A DNA stretch of 64,000 bases from Pelomonas parva (GCF_043555835.1 NZ_JBIGHV010000002.1:827315-891314), one strand, 5' to 3'. Shown: positions 51,722 to 61,912, counted from the first letter of the stretch. The notes: generated from the letters alone by a model not told the origin. Made by a program: numbers and translations.

Positions 51722-53862
51722 GCGGTGTTCAGTTGGGCAGACGACGCCTGCTCCAGAGTGGGCTGATGGTGGTCATCGCCCCGCTCGGCGCAGCGCCGGG
51801 CGCGGCGAGTGGGCAGGAGCTGCAGGGCTGGGTGCGCATCGCCCGTGATGGCGCGGTGACGGTGCTGTCCAACACCAGCGAGATCGGCCAGGGCACCGGC
51901 ACGGCCATTGCGCAGATCCTGGCCGACGAGCTGGACCTGGACTGGCGCCGCGTGAGCCTGACCATGGCGCCGCTGGAGAAGCGCTACTTCAACCCGAACT
52001 GGGCGGAGTACGGCACCTACGGCAGCGGCGGCGTCGCGTATCAGATGGAACCGCTGCGGCGTGCCGGCGCGCAGGCGCGCGCCATGCTGATCGCCGCAGC
52101 GGCCGGCGAGTGGCAGGTCGCCGCAAACGACTGCGATACGGACAACGGCGACGTGGTTCACCGGGACAGCGGCCGCCGCGCTGCCTATGGCCTGCTGGTC
52201 GAGCAGGCGGCGCGCCAGCCGGTGCCGGAGCAGCCAACGCTGATGCCTCGCGAGCGCCTGCGCTACATCGGCCGGGACATGCCCCGCCTGGACATCCCGG
52301 CCAAGACCGACGGCAGCGCCGTCTTCGGCGTCGATGTGCGTATGCCCGGTCTGCTGAGCGCGGCCATCGTGCAGTGCCCCGTGTTCGGCGGCCGGCTGGC
52401 CGGCGTGGACAGCGCACCCGCGCTGCGCATGCCCGGCGTTCGCCAGGTGGTGTTGCTGGACGACGCCGTCGCGGTGGTGGCCGATTCGTACTGGCGGGCG
52501 CAGCAGGCCGTGGACGCGCTGCAGCCGCGCTGGGACTTGCAGCGCGCCCGGCGGCCGGACAGCGCCCGCTACATGGCAGCGCTGCACCGGGCGGTGCGCG
52601 GTGAGGGCGCGACCTTCCTGCCCGCCAACACCACGGCAGCACAGGTGAAGGCCCGTTACGCGCAGGCGACGCGGCGGGTTCGGCGCTCGGTGGAGCGCAC
52701 CTACGCCGTGCCCTTCCTGGCGCACGCGACGATGGAGCCGATGAACGCGACCGCCCGTGTCTCCGAGGGCAAGGCGGAGCTGTGGGTGCCGACCCAGTCG
52801 CAGACCGGCACGCAGAACGCGGTGGCCAGGTTGCTGGGCTTGCCGCCGGCAGCGGTCACCGTGCACACGACGTTAGCGGGTGGCGGGTTCGGGCGGCGCA
52901 TGGAGCTGGACTTTGCGCTGCAGGCGGCCCGCATCGCCCAGGCCTGCGGCGCGCCGGTCAAGCTGATCTGGAGCCGTGCCCAGGACATGCAGCACGACTT
53001 CTACCGGCCCGCCGCCGTGGTCAAGGTGAAGGCCGGCCTGGACGGCGACGGCATGCCCGTGGCTTGGCGGGTGGACTCGGCCTGCCAGTCCATCCTTCAG
53101 CACTCGCGGCTGGGCGAGTGGCGGGAGTTCTCGCTCCCGGTCGACAACAGCGCGGCCGGCGACCTGCCCGACTACTACCGTCTTGCCGCCATCCAGATGC
53201 AGATCACGACCGTCGACGTGGGCGTGCCGGTCGGCTTCTGGCGCGCAGTGGCGGCGACGCAGAACGTGTTCGCCTACGAATGTCTGATGGACGAGCTGGC
53301 CCACGGCGCGCGCATGGATGCGCTGGCCTACCGCCGCCGTCTGCTGCCGCCGGGTGGCCGCGAGCAGCGCGTGCTGGACCTGCTGGCCGAGCGCTCGGCC
53401 TGGCAGCGCGGGCCGGCGCCGGGGCGGCACCGCGGCCTGGCGTTCTCACGCGCCAACGGCAGCCTGGTCGGGCATGTGGTGGAGCTGTCCGTGGACGCCG
53501 GCCGCAAGGTGAAGCTGCACCAGGTGTGGACCGTCATCGACTGCGGCATCGCGGTCAACCCGCGCAACGTGCGCGCCCAGGTGGAGGGCTGCATCGTCTT
53601 CGCGCTGTCGGCGGCCTTCCATGGCGAGATCACCGTGCGCGGCGGCGCGGTGCAGCAGTCCAACTTCCACGACTACCGGCTGCTCGACCTGGCCGCCACG
53701 CCGAATATGGATGTGCAGATCGTCGACAGCCAGGAGAAGCCGGGCGGCGCCGGCGAGGAGGCAGTGGGCGGCCTGGCGCCGGCGCTGGTGAACGCGCTGT
53801 TTGCCGCCACGGGGCAGCGGATCAGGGAGTTGCCGCTGGCGAAGGCGGGTTTCTCGGTCTAG
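51718..53862 (+). CDS. iorB: Isoquinoline 1-oxidoreductase beta-type molybdopterin subunit
   Basis: A 714-residue large subunit of the IorB type. It begins with a Tat-like signal (GRRRLLQSGLMVVIAPLGAA). Molybdopterin-contacting sequences include NTSEIGQGTGTAI, ATMEPMNATARV, TLAGGGFGRRMELDFA and GFWRAVAATQN. The catalytic Glu is in GGAGEEAVGG near the C-terminus. Periplasmic members bind a cytosine-dinucleotide cofactor and oxidise aldehydes or N-heterocycles. The natural substrate is not predictable. The 3' end overlaps the convergent chalcone-isomerase-like gene by four bases. Confidence 0.9.
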   Translation: MSGVQLGRRRLLQSGLMVVIAPLGAAPGAASGQELQGWVRIARDGAVTVLSNTSEIGQGTGTAIAQILADELDLDWRRVSLTMAPLEKRYFNPNWAEYGTYGSGGVAYQMEPLRRAGAQARAMLIAAAAGEWQVAANDCDTDNGDVVHRDSGRRAAYGLLVEQAARQPVPEQPTLMPRERLRYIGRDMPRLDIPAKTDGSAVFGVDVRMPGLLSAAIVQCPVFGGRLAGVDSAPALRMPGVRQVVLLDDAVAVVADSYWRAQQAVDALQPRWDLQRARRPDSARYMAALHRAVRGEGATFLPANTTAAQVKARYAQATRRVRRSVERTYAVPFLAHATMEPMNATARVSEGKAELWVPTQSQTGTQNAVARLLGLPPAAVTVHTTLAGGGFGRRMELDFALQAARIAQACGAPVKLIWSRAQDMQHDFYRPAAVVKVKAGLDGDGMPVAWRVDSACQSILQHSRLGEWREFSLPVDNSAAGDLPDYYRLAAIQMQITTVDVGVPVGFWRAVAATQNVFAYECLMDELAHGARMDALAYRRRLLPPGGREQRVLDLLAERSAWQRGPAPGRHRGLAFSRANGSLVGHVVELSVDAGRKVKLHQVWTVIDCGIAVNPRNVRAQVEGCIVFALSAAFHGEITVRGGAVQQSNFHDYRLLDLAATPNMDVQIVDSQEKPGGAGEEAVGGLAPALVNALFAATGQRIRELPLAKAGFSV

Positions 53863-54458
53863 CTCTTGCCGCCATCCAGCAGCGCGTCACGCAGCTTCGC
53901 GTCGGCCGGCGCGTCACCGAACCAGATGCGCAGCACCAGCGTGAAGAACTCGTCGTCGCCCACCGACTCGCCCTGGGCCTGGCCCGAGATGTAGAACTGC
54001 GTGCCCTTGCCGGGGATGAAGTCCATCGCGAAGGTGTCGCCGGGCATCAGCTTGGGCTTGCCGGAGAAGATCTCGATCAGGCGCGTGGTGGACAGCGTGT
54101 GGCGGGTCAGCTGTGCGGCGGGCGCGTTGTCGCCCATGCCGCGCAGGAACAGGCGGCCCAACTCCGTGCCCTGAAGCTCGCGCAGCGCTGTGAACTGCAG
54201 GCGCTTGGGACCGGGCAGCGCCAGCAGCTCGGCCGGCGTGGTCGCGTGCTTGGTCGTGTAGAGCGCCATGTCGTAGGCCTTGAAGACCAGGCGCACCCGC
54301 GTGCCCTTGCCGTTGAGCTGCAGCGTGCTGCCGCCCAGCTGGGCCGTGGGCTCGAACTTGTTGACCGTGGGGGCTGCCGTGGCCTGAAGGCAGGCCGTGG
54401 TGGCGGCGATCAACAGGGCGCTGCGCGTGGCGCTGGCCAGGGCTTGGAGCTGAGTCAT
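53859..54458 (-). CDS. Chalcone-isomerase-fold periplasmic protein
   Basis: A 199-residue protein with a signal peptide (about 1-28, ending in ATAAPT). A chalcone-isomerase-like domain follows: LQLNGKGTRVRLVFKAYDMALYTTK and LPGPKRLQFTALRELQGTELGRLF. The domain is common in proteobacteria, where it is not a flavonoid enzyme. Its role is unknown, with fatty-acid binding suggested for relatives. It is convergent with iorB. Confidence 0.82.
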   Translation of the reverse strand: MTQLQALASATRSALLIAATTACLQATAAPTVNKFEPTAQLGGSTLQLNGKGTRVRLVFKAYDMALYTTKHATTPAELLALPGPKRLQFTALRELQGTELGRLFLRGMGDNAPAAQLTRHTLSTTRLIEIFSGKPKLMPGDTFAMDFIPGKGTQFYISGQAQGESVGDDEFFTLVLRIWFGDAPADAKLRDALLDGGKS

Positions 54459-54556
54459 GTCTCTTCCAGGTAGGGCGCCGTCTTTGCGCGGCGCTGCGCA
54501 TTCTGCTTGGCGACCCGCAGTTGCCGGTGTGGCGTTTGCCTCTTTAAGCCGTGAAG

Positions 54557-55594
54557 TCAGGCGTGAATCCTCACCACGCGCACCGGTCTGCCCACCGCCT
54601 CACGCGCGCGCAGCTGGCCGCAGCCGCCTTCCACATCCTGACCGGCGGAGTCGCGCAGCTTGGTCAGTACGCCGCGGCTGCACAGCTCGGCCGCAATGGC
54701 CCGCGCGCGCTCCCAGCTCGGCCGCGTGAAGGGCAGGCCGGGCGCGCTGTTGAAGGGGATCATGTTCAACAGGCCGTAGCGGCCCTTGAGCAGGCGGACG
54801 ATGCCGTCCAGCTCCTCGGCCCCGTCGTTGACGCCGTCCAGCAGCGTCCATTGGTACTGGATGGGGTAGCCGCTGGCGCGGGCGTAGGCGTCGGCGGCTT
54901 CGACGAGTTCTTCGGGCGACAAACGCTGCGCGCGCGGCAGCAGCTCGGCGCGCTTGGCGGCGTCGGTCGTGTGCAGGCTCAGCGCCAGCGCGGGCTTCAC
55001 GTCGGCTGCATTCAGCGCTTCGAAGGCACGCTCGTCGCCGACGGTGGAAAACACCAGCTGCTTGTGCGCAAAGCCGCCCTCGCGGCCCAGCAGCGTGATC
55101 GCGTCCAGCACGTTGGCGAGGTTGTGCGAGGGCTCGCCCATGCCCATGAAGACGACCTTCTTCAGCTTGGCGTTCTTGCGCCGCGCCAGCACCACTTGCG
55201 CCACGATCTCGGCGCTGCCGACCTGGCGGATGAGGCCGTCCACGCCGGTCATGCAGAACTTGCAGCCCACCGCGCAGCCGACCTGGCTGGACACGCAGAC
55301 GCCGTCGCGCGGCAGCAGCACCGTCTCCACGGTCTGGCCGTCGTTCAAGCCCAGCAGCAGCCGCGCCGATTCGCCGTCGCCGCCAGCGTGCTCGCTGCGC
55401 AGCGCGACCAGGCCTTCCAGCTCGGTCATCAGCGCCGGCAGCGCCTGCATGACCGCCTTGGGCAGGAAGCCCTGCAATGGCCGCTTGCCACCGTCCAGCG
55501 GCAGCAGCTGCAGCCAGTGGCGCAGTACGCGGCTTTCGTGGTCGGGGTTGGCGCCCAGCGCGCGCAGGCGCTGGCGGAGGTCGGGGATCAGCAT
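54557..55594 (-). CDS. RlmN-like radical SAM RNA methyltransferase
   Basis: A 345-residue RlmN/Cfr-family protein. The radical-SAM cluster is CAVGCKFC (CxxxCxxC). GMGEPSHNLANVL binds SAM, and SLHTTD, NMIPFN and GGCGQL contain conserved residues, including the C-terminal methyl-transfer Cys. RlmN methylates C2 of A2503 in 23S rRNA and A37 in some tRNAs. The housekeeping rlmN is normally next to ndk or pilW/ispG, which are absent here, so this may be a second paralogue. Confidence 0.83.
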   Translation of the reverse strand: MLIPDLRQRLRALGANPDHESRVLRHWLQLLPLDGGKRPLQGFLPKAVMQALPALMTELEGLVALRSEHAGGDGESARLLLGLNDGQTVETVLLPRDGVCVSSQVGCAVGCKFCMTGVDGLIRQVGSAEIVAQVVLARRKNAKLKKVVFMGMGEPSHNLANVLDAITLLGREGGFAHKQLVFSTVGDERAFEALNAADVKPALALSLHTTDAAKRAELLPRAQRLSPEELVEAADAYARASGYPIQYQWTLLDGVNDGAEELDGIVRLLKGRYGLLNMIPFNSAPGLPFTRPSWERARAIAAELCSRGVLTKLRDSAGQDVEGGCGQLRAREAVGRPVRVVRIHA

Positions 55595-55666
55595 GGGAAC
55601 GGAGGTGACAGGGCTGCGCGATTGTCGGCGCTATCCTCAAAAACGCTTTCCCGTGAGGAGACATCC

Positions 55667-56416
<750 letters not shown>

Positions 56417-56447
56417 GCCTCGATCCAACAGGCTGAGAATCCCGGGG

Positions 56448-57134
56448 ATGACCACTCCCCGCTTCTTCGCCCTCGTCCCCGCCGCCGGCATCGGCGAACG
56501 CTCCGGCGCCGGCATGCCCAAGCAGTACGTGGACATCGCCGGCAAACCCATGTTGGCCCACACGCTGGCGGCGCTCGCTGCCGTGCCGCGTGTGGCGCAT
56601 ACGCTGGTGGTGCTGTCACCGGACGATGATCGCTTCGAGGCCGCATTGCCCCATCACCAAGGCTGGGTCGCCCGCGTCGGCGGCGGGAGCCGGGCCGAGA
56701 GCGTGCTCGGCGGTCTGGCTGAGCTGAGGCGACGCGGGGCGACGGACGACGACTGGGTGCTGGTGCATGACGCCGCCCGCTGCCTGCTGCGCCCGGAGTG
56801 GGTGGACGCGCTCATCGACGCTTGTGCTGACGACGCCGTCGGCGGCCTGCTGGCCCAGCCGATTGCCGACACGCTGAAGGCCGGCGACGCCGAGGGCCGC
56901 GTCACCGCCACCGTCGACCGTCGCGACAAATGGGCGGCCCAGACGCCGCAGATGTTCCGTCTCGGCCTGGTGGAAAGGGCGTTGACCGCGATGGGTGCTG
57001 CGGCCACCGACGAGGCCAGCGCCGTCGAGGCGCTGGGCCTGGCGCCGCGGCTGGTGCGGGCGTCCATGGCCAACTTCAAGGTCACCTGGCCGGAAGACTT
57101 CGCCCTGGCTGCCCACTTGCTTGAAACTAAATAG
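56448..57134 (+). CDS. ispD: 2-C-methyl-D-erythritol 4-phosphate cytidylyltransferase
   Basis: A 228-residue IspD that makes CDP-methylerythritol in the MEP isoprenoid pathway. The CTP-binding N-terminus ALVPAAGIGERSGAGMPKQY is intact, as are GGGSRAESVLGGL, VHDAARCLL and VDRRDKWAAQTPQMF. ispF usually follows ispD directly in betaproteobacteria. Here it does not, because a HipBA module begins 36 bp later. Confidence 0.95.
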   Translation: MTTPRFFALVPAAGIGERSGAGMPKQYVDIAGKPMLAHTLAALAAVPRVAHTLVVLSPDDDRFEAALPHHQGWVARVGGGSRAESVLGGLAELRRRGATDDDWVLVHDAARCLLRPEWVDALIDACADDAVGGLLAQPIADTLKAGDAEGRVTATVDRRDKWAAQTPQMFRLGLVERALTAMGAAATDEASAVEALGLAPRLVRASMANFKVTWPEDFALAAHLLETK

Positions 57135-57153
57135 ATGTTTGTTTTTCGGTTGA

Positions 57154-57168
57154 ATTGATAACATCAAT
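57154..57168. promoter_or_regulatory. Palindromic operator of the hipBA module
   Basis: ATTGAT-AAC-ATCAAT is a perfect 6-bp inverted repeat two bases before the start codon of the HipB-like gene, in an AT-rich stretch. Autorepression by HipB or HipBA complexes on palindromes just before the start is the norm in this family. Confidence 0.6.
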
Positions 57169-57170
57169 GG

Positions 57171-57542
57171 ATGCCGAAACGTTCCCAAGCACTGGATGCG
57201 ATGCCGCCGCTCGTGCTGGCGCAGCTACGCACGCTGGGCGAGCACCTGGCCATCGCCCGCAAGCGCCGGCTGGCGTCGCGCAAGGATTGGGCGCTGCGCA
57301 TCGGTGTGACCGAGCCGACGCTCGCGCGCATGGAGCGGGGCGATCCTTCGGTGTCGATGGCGGCCTATGCGACGGCCTTGTGGCTGATCGGCCGCTCCAG
57401 CGAACTGGCCGAGATCGCCGCGCCCGTGCATGACCTCGGCGCGCTGGAGAACGAGGTGCGCGCCGCGCAGTGGCGCGCCGTCCGCAAGCCGCCATCCATC
57501 GCACGGCGCCTGGCCGGAGCCGGCGGCAAGGGCGACGCATGA
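57171..57542 (+). CDS. HipB-like antitoxin / XRE-family regulator
   Basis: A 123-residue HTH protein. The XRE fold is at about 18-80 (LGEHLAIARKRRLASRKDWAL, then GVTEPTLARMERGDPSVSM). The C-terminal tail is basic. Its stop overlaps the hipA start (ATGA at 57539-57542). In HipBA systems HipB neutralises the HipA kinase and represses the operon. A palindrome at 57154-57168 is the likely operator. Confidence 0.85.
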   Translation: MPKRSQALDAMPPLVLAQLRTLGEHLAIARKRRLASRKDWALRIGVTEPTLARMERGDPSVSMAAYATALWLIGRSSELAEIAAPVHDLGALENEVRAAQWRAVRKPPSIARRLAGAGGKGDA

Positions 57543-58792
57543 CGCTGGCCTACACACCCACGCCGACGCTGTTCCTGTGGTGGCTGGGCCAGCCGCAGCG
57601 CCCCGTGCTCGTCGGCACGCTGGCCGTCGTCCAGGCGAGCAAGGGCGTGTCGCTGCGTTACGCAGCCAGCTGGCAGCAACACGGTTTTGCGCTCAGCGAG
57701 GACTTGCCGCTGCGCGACCACGAATGGCTGCCTGCCGAGCGCGAGACGGCTGCAGGCGCGGTGGACGATGCGCGACCCGACCGCTGGGGCGAGCGCGTCA
57801 TCCGCTTTCTCGACAAACCGCCTCGTCTGGCGCTGCTGGACTATCTGTTTTTCGCCGGTGACCAGCGTTTCGGCGCCTTGGGCGTGTCGACCTCCGCCGA
57901 CCGCTACCAGCCACGCCCCTTCGGTCCGCTGCCGCAGTTGGGCGAGCTGGCGGCCATCGACGTGCTCGTGCGCCAGGTGCAGGCCGGCGAGCCGGTGGCC
58001 CCCGAACTGCAGCGCCTGATCGCGCCCGGCGCGACCATGGGCGGCGCCCGCCCCAAGGCCTTGATCGAGCTCGACGGCCAGCCCTGGGTGCTGAAGTTCG
58101 CCGAGGTCGGCGAGGTGCTGGATGCGCCGCTGGTCGAGCACGCCACGATGACGCTCGCGGCGCAGGCCGGCATCACGGTCGCCCAGACGCGGGCGCTGCC
58201 GCTGCCGGGTGGCCGGCACGCGCTGGCGGTGAGGCGTTTCGACCGCGCACCGGGCGGCGCTCGCGTGCATGCGCTGTCCGCCCATGTGGCGCTGCGCGCG
58301 GCGGGCGAGTCCATGGGCTACCCCGAGCTGGCCCAGCTGCTGCGCCGCCGCGGCGTGGTGGAGAGCGGGCGCAGCGCCGCCGACCGGCGCGAGCTGTTCC
58401 GCCGCATGGTGTTCAACATCCTCATCGACAACACCGACGACCACGAGAAGAACCACGTGCTGCTGATGACCGATGCCGGCGACTACGCGCTGTCGCCCGC
58501 CTTCGACGTGCTGCCCTCGGGCCAGGCGCTGGGCTACCAGCAGATGCGTGTGGGCCGGGACATGGCGGATTCGACGCTTGCCAATGCGCTCTCCGAGGTG
58601 GCTGCGTTTGGCTTGACGCAAGGCCAGGCGATGCAGGAGCTGCGCCATGTGGCCGAGGTGGTGGCGGGCTGGCAGGCGCACTTCCTCGCGGTGGGCGTCA
58701 GCGCGGCGGACGTCGCCTCACTCGCGCTGCAAATCGACCGCGAGGCCTTGCGGGCGCAGCGCCTTCACCACGTCGGCCCCAGCAGCAGGTAG
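57539..58792 (+). CDS. hipA: HipA-family serine/threonine kinase toxin
   Basis: A 417-residue HipA-type kinase. Key parts are the glycine-rich loop GATMGGARPKALIE, the catalytic loop FNILIDNTDDHEKNHVLL (Asp and Asn of the kinase), and the metal-binding SPAFDVLPSG. E. coli HipA phosphorylates glutamyl-tRNA synthetase and triggers persistence, while other homologues hit other synthetases. All catalytic residues look intact, so the toxin should be active when free of HipB. Confidence 0.9.
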   Translation: MTLAYTPTPTLFLWWLGQPQRPVLVGTLAVVQASKGVSLRYAASWQQHGFALSEDLPLRDHEWLPAERETAAGAVDDARPDRWGERVIRFLDKPPRLALLDYLFFAGDQRFGALGVSTSADRYQPRPFGPLPQLGELAAIDVLVRQVQAGEPVAPELQRLIAPGATMGGARPKALIELDGQPWVLKFAEVGEVLDAPLVEHATMTLAAQAGITVAQTRALPLPGGRHALAVRRFDRAPGGARVHALSAHVALRAAGESMGYPELAQLLRRRGVVESGRSAADRRELFRRMVFNILIDNTDDHEKNHVLLMTDAGDYALSPAFDVLPSGQALGYQQMRVGRDMADSTLANALSEVAAFGLTQGQAMQELRHVAEVVAGWQAHFLAVGVSAADVASLALQIDREALRAQRLHHVGPSSR

Positions 58793-58841
58793 GCCGCCCC
58801 GCGCCGGCGCCGACGGCGCGGTGCAAGCACTGGACCTTGCC

Positions 58842-61800
58842 TTAGAGCCTGAGCTCCAGGTCCAGCCCGCTCAGGAAGTCGCCGTTGGCCGGCACCTCCA
58901 CCGCTCTCTCCAGCGCGCCCACCAGTTTCAGCTTGGCCGCCTGCTCGGGCGCGATGCGCAGCCGCAGCGCGCCCGGCGTGACCTGGTGGAAGAGGTAGTA
59001 GCCATCGGCTGAACTGGTCGTCGTCGCAACGACCTGGCCGTCGCCATTGACCAGCTCGACCTGCGCGTCGCCGATGCCGCGCTTCCTGCCGTCGGCCTCG
59101 ACCAGGTAGATGGTGCCCTCGACCTCGGACGTCGTGATGACCGGGAACTCCAGCTGCTCGATGCGGCCGGGCCGTGGCAGCACGCGGGCGCCGGGCACCA
59201 GCGGCTTCCACTGCGGGTCTTCCAGCGTGCTCGGGTCCAGCGCGATGTCGGCGTAACGGCCTGGGGCCAGGCGGTTCAGCAGCGCGACGCCGCCGGCATC
59301 GGTCAGGCGTGGATGGCGGCCGCCGCCGTTGAGGATGAAGCCGGCGTTGGCCACGACCTCCTCGCCGGGGTCGCGGATGCTGTTCATGTTGCGGTCAACG
59401 AAGGCGCGGGCCGACACGGCGCCGCTGCCAGCCAGCGGCTGGCCATCGAACTGCCAGCGGCCGCTGCGCGGGTCGCGGTCTAGCGCCACGAAGAGCTGCA
59501 GGCCCAGGGCCAGCTCGCGCTGGCTGGAGTAGCTGGCGCTCAGGGCCAGGCCGAAGCTGCCGAGGTTCTTGCTGAAGCCACCGGACAGCAGCGTCAGGCC
59601 CGAGTCCATGCTGCGCAGCAGGCCGGCATTGACCTGGTAGCCGTCGGCCAGGGTGCGGTCGGCGCTGATGGCGATGGCCTGCAGGCTGGCGCCGGGTTGC
59701 AGGCGGTAGTTGAACTGCGCGTTCAGGCCGACGTCGGCGACGCGCCGGCTCAGCTGCAGCGCACCGTCGGTGCCGGTGAAGGCGCCGCTGTGCTGCCAGC
59801 GCAGGCTGTTGGAGATGGCCGTGCCCCCGAGCATGGCCGCCGTGCGCAGGCCCAGTTGCAGATGTTCGGGCCCGACCTCCATCGCGTTGCGCAGCGCGCT
59901 GAAGTCGAGTGCGACACGGGGCAGCCCGCCGAGGCGCACGCTGCCCTGCAGGCGCAGCTCGTCGCGCCGGCGCACGCCGCCGGCCACGTCGGCGAACTGG
60001 TCGTTGATGAAGCGGCCCTGGCGCTGGGTGTGCAGCAGGTCCAGCGCAAAGCTGCCGAGGCGCGTCTTCACGCCCAGCTCGCCGAGGGCGCCGCCGCCGC
60101 GCATGGTGGAGAGCTGGCCGCTGACGATCATCGCGTCGAGGTAGGCGAGCAGGCCGAGCTGGCCATAGTCCAGCGACTCGGCGGCCACGCCGTTGACGAG
60201 GCGTGGCCGGCGCACCAGGCCGACCTTGCCGGTGAACTTCTTGCCCAGGCCGATGTCCGCCTGCGCGACGCTGCGCACCGAGCCGTCGTCGGCCACCTGC
60301 GAGGCCAGCGTGTAGTAGACCTCGCCGGGTTTCACGCTGGCCTGGTCGAGCAGAAAGCTCTGCTTCTCCACGCGCAGCTGCCCCAGCGGCCCGTGGAAGA
60401 CGAGGCGGAACTCGTTGGCGCCGAAGGACAGCGGCAGGTCGTCGAAGGCGTATTGGCCGTCGGCGCGCGAGGACTGGTAGCCCAGCAGCTGGTCGTTGTA
60501 GTAGAGCGTCACGTCCCAGCCCGGCTGCAGGTCGCCGCGCAGGCTGTGGCGGTCGAAGCTGTTGGGCTGCTCCAGCGGCCGGTTGCTGACGGCCATGCCG
60601 TTGCCCTTGGCGCTGCCCTGCATGACGTTGCGCACGCTGGGCAGGGCGAGGTTGCCCAAGGCAACGGAACGCGCGCGCAGCGGGCCCAGCAGGCCGCCAT
60701 CGGGGTCGTTGCGGGCCAGCGTCAGGCGCAGGTCGGGCCGGGCCTTGTCCTGCGTCTTGAGCACATAGGCCGAGCCCTCCATGCCGAGCAGGTCGCTGGT
60801 GATGTAGGCCGTGTAGGCGGCCTTGTACTGGCGCGAATGGCGGCCGAAGCGGGCGTCGGCGCCGAAGGACTGGTCGATGGAGGGCACGTCGATCAGCCCC
60901 GGCGTGGACGCGGCGTAGGGATAGTTGGGCCGCTCGGCGGGCTGCAGGCCGGCCAGCGCTGCGGCCAGGCGCTCGCGCTCCAACTTCTGCTGCAGCGGCA
61001 GCTTCTCGCGCGGCTGGACATTGAGCTTGAGCGTGGCCAGGTCGACCTGCAGGTCCAGCGGCAGCCAGCGCGTCAGCAACTGCTTGGAGACGTAGATGTC
61101 GTCGCCGACGACGCCGGCCAGGCGCGGCTCGAAGCCTTGCTCGCGGCCGCCCACGCTGGCCAGCGACTCGGCCAGGTTCAGCGCGAAGCCGCGCTCGCGC
61201 GGCAGCCGGCCCTCGGCACTGCCGCGGTCGGGCCGGACCTGGATGGCCAGCGTCAGCAGGCGGGACAGCTCGCCCAGCGGCAGCAGGGTCTGCGTGCCGT
61301 CCTGGTAGGCGGAGAAGCTGTCGGACAGCACCTGGCCGTCCAGCGTCACCTCCAGCACGAGGAGGTTGGTGTCGTCGAGGCGGCGCGGCCCCGCAGGCGA
61401 GGGCGGCGGGGGCGGTGTGGCGGCGATGGCGTCGCGGGCGCGCAGGCGCAGTTGCCAATGCGGCAGGTCGACGGCCAGCTCCAGGTTCAGCCAGCGCGCC
61501 AGCAACTGCGTGGACACGTAGATGTCGCTGCCTATGGCCTGGGCCAGGCGGGGCTCGAAGGCCAGGCGCCGCTCGCCGATGCGCATCGTCGAGTCGACCA
61601 GGTCCAGGCAGAAGGGCTCGCCCGAGCCGGGCAGCGTGCCGGCGGCGCGGCCCGAGGCCGTCTGCACGCGGATGTCCAGCCCGAGCAGGCGCGACACGGT
61701 GCCCAGCGGCAGCAGCACCTGGTAGTCGGTCTGGAAGACGTCGATGGGCTCGGCCAGCGCGCGGCCGTCGAGCTGCACCTCCAGGCGGCGCAGTGGCGTT

Positions 61801-61883
61801 GGGGCGTCGTCGGGTGCGGCCAGCGCCAGCAGCGGCGCGAGCAGCAGGGCCGTGGCCAGGAGGCGTGTGCGGAACAGGGCCAT
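58842..61883 (-). CDS. Usher-like outer-membrane protein with duplicated N-terminal domain
   Basis: A 1013-residue protein with a signal peptide (ATALLLAPLLALAAPDD). Two successive copies of one domain, about 32-150 and 170-292, share LEVQLDGR / LEVTLDGQ, LLPLGTVSRLLGL / LLPLGELSRLLTL and DIYVSTQLLARWLNLEL / DIYVSKQLLTRWLPLDL. A long usher-like barrel follows (FDRHSLRGDLQPGWDVTLYYNDQLLGYQSS, FLLDQASVKPGEVYYTLASQ). The C-terminal Ig-like/SdrD-type domains include a calcium-like DRNMNSIRDPGEE. With the chaperone and pilins upstream it forms a non-classical chaperone-usher system. Confidence 0.78.
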   Translation of the reverse strand: MALFRTRLLATALLLAPLLALAAPDDAPTPLRRLEVQLDGRALAEPIDVFQTDYQVLLPLGTVSRLLGLDIRVQTASGRAAGTLPGSGEPFCLDLVDSTMRIGERRLAFEPRLAQAIGSDIYVSTQLLARWLNLELAVDLPHWQLRLRARDAIAATPPPPPSPAGPRRLDDTNLLVLEVTLDGQVLSDSFSAYQDGTQTLLPLGELSRLLTLAIQVRPDRGSAEGRLPRERGFALNLAESLASVGGREQGFEPRLAGVVGDDIYVSKQLLTRWLPLDLQVDLATLKLNVQPREKLPLQQKLERERLAAALAGLQPAERPNYPYAASTPGLIDVPSIDQSFGADARFGRHSRQYKAAYTAYITSDLLGMEGSAYVLKTQDKARPDLRLTLARNDPDGGLLGPLRARSVALGNLALPSVRNVMQGSAKGNGMAVSNRPLEQPNSFDRHSLRGDLQPGWDVTLYYNDQLLGYQSSRADGQYAFDDLPLSFGANEFRLVFHGPLGQLRVEKQSFLLDQASVKPGEVYYTLASQVADDGSVRSVAQADIGLGKKFTGKVGLVRRPRLVNGVAAESLDYGQLGLLAYLDAMIVSGQLSTMRGGGALGELGVKTRLGSFALDLLHTQRQGRFINDQFADVAGGVRRRDELRLQGSVRLGGLPRVALDFSALRNAMEVGPEHLQLGLRTAAMLGGTAISNSLRWQHSGAFTGTDGALQLSRRVADVGLNAQFNYRLQPGASLQAIAISADRTLADGYQVNAGLLRSMDSGLTLLSGGFSKNLGSFGLALSASYSSQRELALGLQLFVALDRDPRSGRWQFDGQPLAGSGAVSARAFVDRNMNSIRDPGEEVVANAGFILNGGGRHPRLTDAGGVALLNRLAPGRYADIALDPSTLEDPQWKPLVPGARVLPRPGRIEQLEFPVITTSEVEGTIYLVEADGRKRGIGDAQVELVNGDGQVVATTTSSADGYYLFHQVTPGALRLRIAPEQAAKLKLVGALERAVEVPANGDFLSGLDLELRL

Positions 61884-61912
61884 GGCGCGTTGCGCGCGGG
61901 GCGCCGGCGCCC

